Origin: Gymnopus androsaceus JB14 | Lineage: Eukaryota; Basidiomycota; Agaricomycetes; Agaricales; Omphalotaceae | NCBI GenBank assembly: GCA_009733575.1 | Contig: ML769387.1 | Span: 372,001 to 436,000, forward strand | Reading direction: 5' to 3' | DNA: 64,000 bases | In this document: one piece after another, positions 24,601 to 35,235 of the stretch | How the letters are laid out: every line of letters begins with the position of its first letter | How positions within the stretch are numbered: position 1 is the first letter of the stretch | Notes under the pieces: model-generated | The model's input: only the letters and a program-made list of their open reading frames with translations | The model's database searches: none | Told to the model about the DNA's origin: nothing | Position numbers and translations under genes: made by a program

Positions 24601-24969
24601 TGGCATTGTCACTAAGATACAGGAAGGTGCTGGCCATCACAATGCAATATGAAGTCAAGATGGCAATACATTGCAATATGATCTAAATATTTTGTTGAGG
24701 ATGGGAATGGATAATATTCAATTGCAATTAAATTAGATGATTATTTGTATCGCCCTTTCATGCCATCCATCAGCATACTTTCCCCGATTTACTGATGTTA
24801 TCAATGATTTATGCAATGCAGATCATCAATAAGTTTCAAATAAGTAGAGGGTTTTATTCAAAACATATGTATTGCATGAATTTCAATAAGCTTTCAAAAG
24901 ATTTTTGATAAGTCATCAGATTTATACATGTTTGCATCCTATGTGAATATCTCCCAAACACCTCAGGCA
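21648..24969. repeat. Right arm of inverted repeat; NLR B downstream flank
   Basis: Reverse complement of 12116-15606; its part from 23687 also matches 2006-3276 directly. It is the 3' flank of NLR copy B. AT-rich, no gene recognised. A CATCAGTAAATCGGGG motif occurs at about 22876 and inverted at about 24781, and a cluster of ATTGCAAT-like motifs lies at 24540-24730. Tracts of T or A at 22370, 22745 and 23205 are shared with the other arm. Confidence 0.8.
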
Positions 24970-27900
24970 CTATGCAGCCCCTGTTAATCCCAATCTTCTC
25001 AAGCTGTGACTTTGCATCTGTGAGCTTTTCCATGGCCTCAGGATATTCATGTTGCATGTGATGAATATTTCCCAAACTTTGCAGGCACTGTGCAGCCCCT
25101 AGTCGACTCCCAATCTTCTCAAACTGGGATTTTGCATCTGTGAGCTTTCCATGGCCTCAGGATATTCATGTTGCATGTAGTGAATATTTCCCAAACTTCG
25201 CAGGCACTGTGCAGCCCCTAGTTGACTCCCAATCTTCTCAAACTGGGATTTTGCATCTGTGAGCTTTTCCATGGCCTCAGGATATTCATGTTGCATGCGG
25301 TGAATATCTCCCAAACTTTGCAGGCACTGTGCAGCCCCTAGTTGACTCCCAATCTTCTCAAACTGGGATTTTGCATCTGCGAGCTTTTCCATGGCCTCAG
25401 GACATTCATCTTGCATGTAGTGAATATCTGCCAAACTTTGCAGGCACTGTGCAGCCCTAGTCGACTCCCAATCTTCTCAAACTGGGATTTTGCATCTGTG
25501 AGCTTTTCCATGGCCTCAGGATATTCATGTTGCATGCGGTGAATATTTCCCAAACTTTGCAGGCACTGTGCAGCCCCTAATTGATCCCCAATCTTCTCAA
25601 ACTGGGATTTTGCATCTGTGAGCTTTTCCATGGCCTCAGGATATTCATCTTGCATGTAGTGAATATTTCCCAAACTTCGCAGGCACTGTGCAGCCCCTAG
25701 TCGACTCCCAATCTTCTCAAACTGGGATTTTGCATCTGTGAGATTTTCCATGGCCTCAGGATATTCATCTTGCATCCAGTAAGTAAGTCCCATTTCCTGA
25801 TCACATTTTGCCAATGTCTTTGCTTCAGTTTGCCAACCTTTTTGGGCTTTGTGTGGAAGATATTTCCTTCTGCTCTTGACCTGTCTGACTGTAGCCTGTA
25901 TTGTCTGAATTTCCAAAATTGCCTGCTCATGGTATCCCATCCATCGCATTATCCCTGCCTTCAGAAATCTGATTTTATTGTGTTCTTTCTGTCCACCATT
26001 CCACACTTGGCTCAATGCCTTTTCAAGCACAGGTAAAATCTGGGGATAGAATTTGGGAAAGTCACAAAAGTGATATAAAGCTTCCAAATGTACTTGATGG
26101 GGAGCTATCTCAAACTGCTAGTGAAAACTGTTGAAATGTTGGCAGTATGCACCTCAAGTATGTCCTGAGCTTTTAGCTCACTGTGAGGCAGATTCTGCAG
26201 AAGTTGGGCATAGAAATTGCTCATTTGATTTAAATGATGTTGTGTAGCTGGGTATTTAGTCTGAACATATTCACGAATGGGTGATAACATTTTCAGTGAT
26301 GTGCCTTCTTCATAGATCAGTCCAGAATCAATCACATGTATTACACTCATTTCAAGATCTTCTCCAAAGTCTGGAGCCAACTGAGGCAAGCTCAAGGACC
26401 AGAATGGCACACCATTGGGTAAATATGCTAGCCATGGAAGAATCTTTACAGATCCTGGATCTTGAGATACCAGCATTTTCAATGACAGATCAATTGAAGT
26501 ATTCATACTTGTAAGCCTATTATCTTGATTTCCATTTCTCAGCATATCTGTTTTGCTTTTTGACCAGTTCTTAACCAAAACTTTTAATGGCAGTCTCCTT
26601 GAGAGTTGAGCCATTAGGAGGATTGCTAAGGGCATGCAATCTAGTTCCTTTAATAGAGTATCTAGCTCTTCAGGCTCCTTTGTATTTGGAGAAATTGAGA
26701 GGAAAGTCTTCCTGGCTGCATCCAATGTAAGTGGTGGCAATCCAGATTTTCCACCCAGCTTCTCCCACTCAATATCTCCAGGTCCTTCTGCTCCTCTCAT
26801 TGTTATGGTGATTGAGACCTTCTTCTGATCTTGTATCTTTTCAATAAGATTCTGAAGAGCTTTTTGGTTTTTGGAAGAATACCATGGTGTTTCAAAGTTG
26901 TCCAAGACAAGAAGAATTGGTTCCTGAGATAACTGCAGATATGCTTCCAAGATTTCATATCCATCTTTTCCCTCGGAGATGGATAACTTCAAGATCTGAA
27001 GTAGTCCTTGGATAAGAGAAGGAGCATCTGGCAGCACCTCACAAGGAACAAAGTATCTTTGCTCTTGAAACTTTTGCCTCACATCCACATGTTCCATGAT
27101 ATGTAGTGCCAATGAAGTTTTCCCCATTCCTCCAGCACCCAAGATGGCCAAATGAGCCTGATCTCTCTTGCATAACATTTCAACACCTGCAGTTACTAGC
27201 TCATCTCTGCCAGTAAAGACCCCAGAAGCAGTGGGTGTAGCCAGTTTGATGTTTCTGTATGGAAAAGTAATTATTCAAATTCTGAGATGAAGGAATTTTA
27301 CATACTCATAAGTGATTGTTGCATTCTGAAGATAGATTTTTAGTTTTCAGAATTTCAGAATTCTTGATATTAACTGTACCTGCCTGCTCTCTCCTCCAGC
27401 TAATCCCTGGTTATATATTTCAATACCCAATTGAAGCTGCAGGGTCATGTGTGAATGAACATAAGTATGCCCAAAATAGGAATACTCACATTCAGTGATG
27501 CAATAAACCCATTACTTTTTTCTTTGAACCCTGCAAGAACCTTTCCATCCTGTTCAGCATGCCAGAATGCCTTGAGTGTGGTACGTTGAGCGAGCTTCTC
27601 TAGGATTTTTTGAATATTTTCAAGATCTCTAATTTCTTCAAATCAGTATCATTAATTAAACATTGAATGGAAATATTTACTGCTGGAACACCTCAACATT
27701 TTTATACAAATTATTATTCATTTGTTCACCACCAGTTGGATGTACAATTCCATTTAGAATTTGCAGGAGACGGTTTGTAAACTGAACAAAGTCCTTCACA
27801 TCTTCTGCATTTTCTGCCTTTTTCTAAACAGTTTCAGCATAAATCCTCAATTATAGTTAAACTGTTAGTAGAACATACCTCAATTATCTCCACTATCACC

Positions 27901-28079
27901 TTCACTATCTCAGCACTCTTTGAGAGTGGAGCAAATCCTGCTATCTCTGCACTGCTGGAAAGTGCACTGAGGCCCACCTTGAGGTGACTCAAGTTGACAC
28001 CTGATGGGATTTCACTGGGCTCCTTGTGAGTGGTGAAGTTGCCCAAACGAGTTTTAAGCTTTGCTATAAACTTTGGCAT
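24970..28079 (-). pseudogene. NLR copy B: MLKL-like N-terminus, NB-ARC, TPR repeats
   Basis: Exons read on the minus strand: 28079-27879, 27823-27681, 27628-27490, 27436-27380, a 20-nt microexon 27325-27306, and 27254 to the stop at 24972-24970; all junctions keep phase with GT-AG. The first three exons encode an alpha-helical domain resembling the MLKL/HeLo-like N-terminal bundle (ASLN marks its end). The NB core has P-loop GAGGMGKTSLA and kinase-2 LLVLDNFE. A linker leads to seven TPR units. Such STAND proteins are linked to non-self recognition and cell death in fungi. One-base losses near 26114, 25458, 25147 and 24985 break the frame; they may be real or consensus errors in the repeats. 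Confidence 0.82.
24990..25790 (-). repeat. Seven near-identical 120-bp TPR-coding units
   Basis: Direct tandem repeat with a 120-bp period, each unit encoding one 40-residue TPR motif (core LGAAQCLQSLG, then HEYPEAMEKL and DAKSQFEKIG). Units differ from each other at only a few bases, mainly in the codons for residues after GNIH/GDIH and EKIG. Copy A keeps only three units at 3279-3600. High internal identity and variable unit number are the hallmark of fast-changing fungal STAND sensors. Confidence 0.9.
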
Positions 28080-29555
28080 TCTTGAGAATCGGTTGGTGGT
28101 GGTGGACACGTAGACACTGATGGGAGTTTCGGTTAAAAACACAGCTACTGGGCGTCAATGGTATCATGTGATATGAGATCCACCAATTAAGCACCCGAAT
28201 CTGCAACGTAAACGACGAGCATTTTCCTCCTCCTCTCTCTTTAATCTCTTCTCTTCCCTTCAATCTTCCAGCTAGAATATGCCCGCTAATATGAACTAGA
28301 GCTGGAGTTGATTGGAGCTACGCCTATGAAAGTCGAGAGGCCGAGCGTTGAAGGAAAAGATAACAATTACTACGAATTAGATACGTGCATATATAGTAAT
28401 CACATTGCCTTGGTTCACTCATCATAACTACTACTAGATGAACGTTATTAGTATATCTATACATCCCCTCTAGCGCGACTGACCGCGACGACTCGATGAT
28501 TGGTTTACTCTTAGCTTGACGTGAAGCACCGTGAACTAGGTGGACTCTGCAACACGCGTCGTCGACTCGAGCATTGACTGTTTTCGATCCCAAGCAGGAG
28601 GAATAAATGAAATCTCTAACAGAGCATCCAGAATCCATGCCATAACCTGTTCTCTCTCTGGACACGGCCATCCATCCTCCCTCAACCACGACTACGCCTC
28701 TGCAAGGCAAAGCTCAAACCAGGCTCAAACCAGGCTCAAACGTCTGGGACGAAGAAAACGATTGATGGAAGCAGGCGCGCTTGCTTGTCGTTATTTTCCG
28801 TTGGAGAACCCGGATCCAAAAGCAGGTTTACAAAGTGCGGATTCACCCTCTTTTGCTCGGAAGAATACTGGGATGTCATCGCCTATAAGTCAGACCTTGC
28901 AACTGCTTTCAACTCAGGTGCGTCTGAAGATGTAGAATCCTGGGCACCATCAGCTTGCTAGTCGTTCAAAAGATTCCGACTGCTTTCACCTACTGGCTTG
29001 AACTACTATAGTCTTATCACGGTCGTGATGAAGCCGAGGCCGTAGCAAACATTTTATTGGTGCAGGAGCTAATCTTATACCTGCGCTCGGCCCAGGCGGA
29101 GTTAACTCATGGGCAGTCAGCTTATGAGGCCTGAACCTACAAATATTACCGGGTTTTTTGCGACGAATGGCTGACTTTGTGGAGATTTCGAGCTGTGTAA
29201 GTACGTCGAATTTCGAAACGCGTCGAAAGGAGTTACCTTGCGTCGTCGATGCTACCAAGTTGTACATGTATGTACATATGTAATACTACTAGCATGGAAA
29301 TAATAAACTGAATGTGCTCCAAAAAAGTGCCGGTCAAATGACCGTTCCGCCAAACTGGTGGAGTTGGATCAATCCTTCTTCTTACCACCACTTCCACTTG
29401 GTACATACATTATAGCGATCTGATTCAGTAGCGCGTTTATACGCAAGGTTATGAAACTGGACTGAGGGTCAGCCCAGCCAGATATATGGATGGAAAAAGG
29501 CATGTTTAAATTCTACTACACAATACGGTCTCAGCAGTCTTAACGCGATCATAGA
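28080..29555. other. NLR B to carrier intergenic region
   Basis: Shared NLR promoter region and spacer. It is the empty-site allele for both insertions seen in locus A. Short frames on both strands (28324-28935) have no recognisable domain. A short ATG frame, MADFVEISSC followed by GTAAGT near 29167-29200, could be a 5' exon of the carrier gene, but I cannot prove it. Confidence 0.5.
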
Positions 29556-29556
29556 A

Positions 29557-30990
29557 CGTCTGATTCGGTGAACTCGAAGGCGTTCAATGATTTCCTTAGG
29601 AATCGCAAGGCCATCGTCTGCGCCTTGACTGCTAGCGGAATCTCCACTTTTGCAGGCTATCCTGTAAGTTTTTTTTTTTAAAAAAAATCTTGTGTAGCGT
29701 ACAGTATGCTGGAACTATATTTTCAGCTGGATTCCTTAAAATCAAGACTACAGACTACGAAAACACCAATATCAGTCCCGAGACTTGTACGCTTTTTGCT
29801 CTGACCAACTGAACCACTCTTTCTCATTCGCTTCAAGGCTCTCACTGTTTACCGTGAAGAAGGGGTTGTCGGCTTCTATAGAGGTATTTGGATACCACTT
29901 GTGACCATCTCCTTTGTTCGTGCGTACTTGAAAGTTTTTATTCCTCGCCTTCATGCTCACTCCTAGTGACAGGTGCGGCAAGTTTTACTATTTACACGAG
30001 CACAAAAGAATATTTTCAAAAACGTCATTGGCTGGCCCGAAACAGCATCGTTGATGCCAGCCTTGTTGGAGGTATTGCTGGAGCGATGTCTGGAGCCCTC
30101 ATTTCTGTTGGAAGTACCCGTAAGCGACATGTCATGCCAAGAAATCGCTTCCTGACTGTTCGATGGTAGCTTTCGAACTTGTCAAGGTGCGACGGCAGTT
30201 AGAGTACACGATCGCCAACAGCAAGGGTGTTCATCTTGCAAAAGCTCCAGGGACTGTGGAAGCTGTGAAGGATATATTCAGAACGAGTGGTATCGGAGGT
30301 TTATACACCGGATTTAGACTGCATCTCAGTGAGTTTTGGCAGCCCTTCATATCTAATTCAAATAATGACTTCTATCTCTCTCAGCTCGTGACACCACTGG
30401 GACTATGCTCTATTTCCTTGAATACGATGGTATGCGCTATTTGTTGGGTCGAGAGAGGTCCGGAGAGCAGGGCACCATTCCTTCGTGGCTCCCCATCCAC
30501 ATTTCCTTGGTCCCTTTCGTTTGTGGATCATTTGCTGGGGTGAGTTTCTCTCCTGTTGCCATTTTTCATCGGACTTAATTTCTTATCTCGTATAGGTGAC
30601 TTCTTGGGCCCTCATATATCCGCTCGATGTGTAATGCTTCCTAGAATCTGCTCAGGCCATCCTACTTATGTTTGCATCTCTAGGGTCAAGACAAAAGTTC
30701 AACAGCGGGCTCTCGCCGGTGAAAAGTACAGAGGACCCTTGGAAACATTTCATCGTCTCATTCGAGGTAACTCATCCAATGAAATCTATGTTTAGTGCGG
30801 CTACTTAACAAACTCAGGTCCGGATCCCAACCATCCAAAGCCGTTTCTTGCTGGGGTCGCTCGTATCTACCAAGGATTGGGTGTGAGTGCTGTTCGCAGC
30901 ATTACCACACATGGGCTCCTATGGACGCTTTTCGACATCGTTGCCAACTATATCGACAATTTACCCAAGCATGGCGACGAGGATCGTTGA
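29557..30990 (+). CDS. Mitochondrial carrier family protein (SLC25-like)
   Basis: Multi-exon gene. Three carrier repeats are visible: YPLDSLKSRLQT across the 29663/29727 intron, then AFELVKVRRQLE near 30165-30200, and IYPLDV followed by KTKVQQRALAGEKYRG near 30610-30735. These are versions of the PX[DE]XX[KR] signature of inner-membrane solute exchangers. The end, TGA at 30988-30990, is clear. The start is not: coding sense begins right after an AG at 29555, with ACG where ATG might be expected and a TAA upstream in frame, so a 5' exon is probably missing. Substrate cannot be told. A noisy second copy seems to lie at 9812-12115. Confidence 0.82.
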
Positions 30991-31209
30991 CGTTCTTCAC
31001 CAGCCTTTAATCTGATCGTACTCTTAATGTAGACACTCTCGCCAACTCGTACTTGCTATGTACCGGTTCCAGCCATGCACACGGCCTCATGCCCTTACAC
31101 ATGTATATAATATGTACCAGTGTTCGTATCCTCATTGAAATTTGAATATATCGCACGTCTCACAAGAAGTATGCCTTCTAATGTATTACTATCCTATATG
31201 ATACAACTT

Positions 31210-33241
31210 TTATCGAGATTGGACATAATCGTCGATTTTGAGCAAAAGACAGACTGTTTCCGTAGCAAGTTCGATTGCGCTCGTAGAAACCAGCAGTGGC
31301 TGCACAACATCCTCCTCCAAAATGTTGGATATGAGACCCTATGAAAGAAGCATTCAACAAGTTGACTCGGGGACCTCGTGTATAAGAAAGAGTTGATTAC
31401 CTTGCGGACGTTGATACCTGCTGTTCTCTCTCCAAGAGCATGTCGGTTCCGTAATTCGGTCACAATCGCGATGGGGTTGAGACCAGCATTTTCTGCGAGC
31501 GTCGTTGGAATCACTTCCAGAGCATCCGCGTATGCCTGGAAGCAGTATGCTTCCATTCCTTTGAGCGATTGCGCGTATTGAGAGAGCATCCTAGAGACGT
31601 GGATCTCGGGTGCACCACCGCCGCCGATAAGTGCCCTATGAGAGTATAGATCCGTGTCAAGAGGTAGACCATGAAATGGCGTACCGTTTCTTCACCAGAC
31701 AACGGACAACACAGAGAGCATCGTGTAAACTCCGCTCACATTCCTCTACCACCAAATTGTTACTTCCCATGGCCAATATGCTCACAGTCCGACCCCGATT
31801 TTTGACCCCAGTTATCTTTACAACCTTGACCTCATCGGCAGAAGTCTCCTCGACAAGGTCAGCATAACCAAGCTTGTCTTCCGTGAAAGCTTCGATATCT
31901 GCAATCGGCTTGCACCCTAAGCTCTTCGACAAAAACTCAATCTCGTCACGCTCCACATCCTTTACAACCAAGATATTCAACCGCTTCAAAAAGTTGAGAG
32001 AGGTATCATCAACGGCGTCGCGAAGAATGGATTTTTGGAGAAGAAGAACGTTGCAGTTGGCTTTTTTGATTTTTTTGCACATGTTGAGCAGGTATTGTCG
32101 GCCTTCCTTGATGACCTTGTCCATCTGACGATAGTCATTGATTACGACCGTGTTGTCCATCTGGAACGCGAATTAACTAGGGAAGGAAAATTGAGAGAAA
32201 AAAGCAACGTACATCGGGTTTTGGCGCAGACAACTGGAACTGTGCGATGGCTATCTTGGCCTTTTCCATGCGGAGTTGGACCACCGGCTGCAGTGACGAC
32301 GTTTTGATTGAGAACTACACCTTCAACGAGTTCAGTGTCTTCGATCGTGCCACCGATTTTCTTCACTACACGGATATCTCGGAGATCGACGTTTGAAGAT
32401 GTGGATGTGACTAGACGAGTGACGGCTGAGACGGCGATGGGGGCTAATGTGGAGGAGTACTGGGACACGATCTAAGGAAAATTATAAATCTTGGAACGGC
32501 GATCAAACAGAAGGCATATCGCATACCTTGGAGTTGAGTGATGTGCTTGCTGCACGTAAAAGACTGGGTTTATCGTTCAAATCCACTGGAGTGGAGATTT
32601 CGGTGAGGTATTCTACAGATTTGACGGAAGCTTTCAAAAAAGCTTCGGCAACGACGGTTGGATGAATTCCTTTCTGAAGCATTTTTTCTGCAGCACCAAG
32701 CAAGCTTCCAGCCAACACTACAACACTTGTAGTCCCATCCCCTGCTTCAATATCTTGAGCAGCGGACAAGTCGACGAGCTGAGCGACAAGAATGAGATGA
32801 CTACAAGGCGGAAAAAACAAGACTTACCATCTTGGCAGCTGGATGTCAATGCTTGTATACTGGCGAGAATAGTAGCCCCGTCATTGGTGATGATCGTTTC
32901 GCCTTTGGAGGTCAGGATCTGCGTGGATATTGCTTTGAGCATAAATCTTGGCTCATCAAATCGCAGCACACCATTTTATCCATTCCTTTAGGTCCCAAAG
33001 ACGTCCGTACGGCGTCACTCACAGCTAGGATACCCGATCGATGTGAATTTTTTGATTACTGACTGCTCAGACGTACCCTTTGCTGCGACCATATTTGACA
33101 ATCTGAGTTCCATTGGTTTACCCTAGAACGCGTCAGAGACAAAGCAAGGGCTGTAATAATGCAGTATACCTTGTCATTGAAGGAAGCATTAGATCCTGTT
33201 TTTGTGATGCCCTGCTGGGCAGGAGTTGCTTTGGACGCCAT
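31210..33241 (-). CDS. CCT4: T-complex protein 1 subunit delta (CCT4)
   Basis: Subunit of the cytosolic chaperonin TRiC/CCT that folds actin, tubulin and other proteins. Visible motifs: [39 protein letters not shown] (ATP site), [39 protein letters not shown], and the C-terminal [10 protein letters not shown] before TAA 31212-31210. The delta-type ends and [13 protein letters not shown] distinguish it from other CCT subunits. At least six introns. Two one-base insertions disrupt the frame in conserved stretches, near 32272 (before the MEKAKI segment) and near 32846 (in QALHPAAKM); both look like consensus errors in an essential gene. Shares a 93-bp divergent promoter with UFD1. Confidence 0.93.
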
Positions 33242-33334
33242 GAAAAATGAAAAGGAGAAGGGGATACACGTGATTAGCAGTACGCGTCCTCAAAACAAGC
33301 GCTCCACTTTCTTTCTCCTACTTTCAGCTATATC

Positions 33335-35064
33335 ATGGCTTTTGTATGCTTTTCTCCGATTGATTCTTCATTCTGTACTGATTTTGTCCCAGTTCAATAA
33401 TCAAGGACCTGCGGGACTACTTGGTCAACTTGCAGGGTAAGATCTCTCTAATTTGTACCAGAACCCATTTACTCATCAGCTTGAATCGCAGTGGACTTGC
33501 TCAGGGCTTCGGCCACATGGGTCATGCACCTCCCAGAGCCTACAATGAATATTTCAAGGCTTATAGTGTTGCGATGATGCCTGGTAAAGAACGACCCAAT
33601 GTTTCGTACGGTGGCAAGAGTACGCGTCAGCGATTACATTTTGTGATATCGCTAATTATTTCGTGTTCTAGTTATAATGCCTCCTTCCTCGCTGGCCAAC
33701 CTGACATCTTTGGATCTAGAATCACCGTGGCAGTTCAAGCTACGCAATCCATCCAATCCCGCTGCTGAAACCCATGCCGGTGTCCTCGAGTTTATCGCAG
33801 AAGAAGGCGTCGGTCTACCTACCCTACTGGATGATGAAAACACTGAGGCTAAATGAGGGTGACCCGATCCGTGTCACTGGCGCTGACCTTCCAAAGGGCA
33901 CGCTCGTTAAACTGCAAGCACAATCTGTGCATTTCTTGGAGATATCCGACCACAAGGCCGTGTAAGTTTTTTTCTTTTCGTTTATCAGCTCCCAAACTCA
34001 TAGTCATCCACAGACTCGAAGCGGAATTACGCAACTTTGCAACCTTGACTCAAGGTGATATCATCGAAATATGCTACAACTCTATCGTGTTTGGAATATT
34101 GGTCATGGAGACTAGTCCTGGAGGAGGAGGCATCGACATCTTGGATACCGATCTGTCCGTCGATTTCGCTGCTCCTGTCGGATACGTCGAGCCAGAGAAG
34201 CCCAAGGCTGCACCTCCGCCTACTATGGCCTCCAAGCTGAAAATCGATCTTAACTCCACGTCTCCCGGATCATCGCGGCCTGGTTCTTCTTTGAGTGGCG
34301 GTTTCGCGGGTGCTAGCACCGGCCAAAATGTAGTGTCCAAAGACGGTGACGCCTGGGAAAGCTTTAAAGGAAAGGGTGAAACGCTTGCTGGACGCAAAAC
34401 GAAAGGTAAAGGGATTAGTCATCGCAAGGTAGAGCAGGTGTCGGAAGAAAGTAAGATTATTCGAACCAGGTGAGTTTCCATCTGCTCTCGTTTTGGTTCG
34501 CGTTATTCAAGCTGGGCTGCAGTAACCGACGGGTTGTCTCCAACGCCACATTTGAAGGAGATGACAAGGTGCCCGCTGCTCTCAATTTGCCGTTTGGACA
34601 GCTATTCTTTGGTTTCAATATTGCACCTTATGTCCCGCCTCCCCCTGTTGACGAGACCCCATCGTCGCCTGTGTCCCAAGTTCGTACTACTCTTGATTTT
34701 TCTTCCTCTCCTTGCTCACCTTGGCCTCTAGGGACCGGCTGCATTCTCAGGCTCTGGTCATTCCCTCAATGGTCGACCCACTCCAGGATCACAACCGTCG
34801 TCGTCATCCGCCAAGGGAAAGACAAAAGCGTCTGAAGAGTCTTCTGAGCAGTCTTCGACTTCTTGGACTGGTACCGGACATACTTTGGGTAACAGCGTCC
34901 CGAGGGAAATAGGTGCTACTGGCGCGGGAGGAGCACGAATACCTCGTATCCCGACGAGGGATTCCAAGGACCAAAAGAGCAAGCAGAAGATACGTAGTCC
35001 TTCACCGGACATTGACTGGGGAGTAGATGAAGATGACGATGTGATTATGATTGACAGTGACTAG
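33335..35064 (+). CDS. UFD1: Ubiquitin fusion degradation protein 1
   Basis: Cofactor of the Cdc48/p97 segregase in ubiquitin-dependent degradation. The N-terminal double-psi barrel is clear: FKAYSVAMMPGKERP, GGK, IIMPPSSLANL, AGVLEFIAEEGV, YLPYWMMKTLRL, LRNFATLTQGDIIEI, NVDFAAPVGY-like VDFAAPVGYVEP. The C-terminal half is low-complexity, ending DEDDDVIMIDSD at 35064. The model starts with a 9-nt first exon ATGGCTTTT at 33335, spliced in phase to FNNQGP. One extra G near 33812 shifts the frame between EEGV and VYLPYW; every other eukaryote needs this segment, so I take it as a sequence error. Confidence 0.92.
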
Positions 35065-35235
35065 GATGATCGATTGTACATAGGAAGATGAACTTTGCAT
35101 GTACGAATTGCTTGACAGAATGTGTATTTCCATAGAGCTTGCATACTGTAGCTGGCCGACCCACTGTAAGTACGGCCCGAAAGGCCGAAAGCATTTCTCG
35201 AGTGACGCATCCGATTTCCAACTCAAACCCCCATT

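Noticed and set aside
24990..25790. CRISPR-like regular repeat array
   Set aside because: The 120-bp period is continuous without spacers and encodes TPR motifs; this is a eukaryotic coding repeat.
28324..28935. Overlapping reading frames on both strands upstream of NLR B
   Set aside because: Frames are shared with locus A but broken there by indels. No domain, no plausible splice structure; they overlap on opposite strands.
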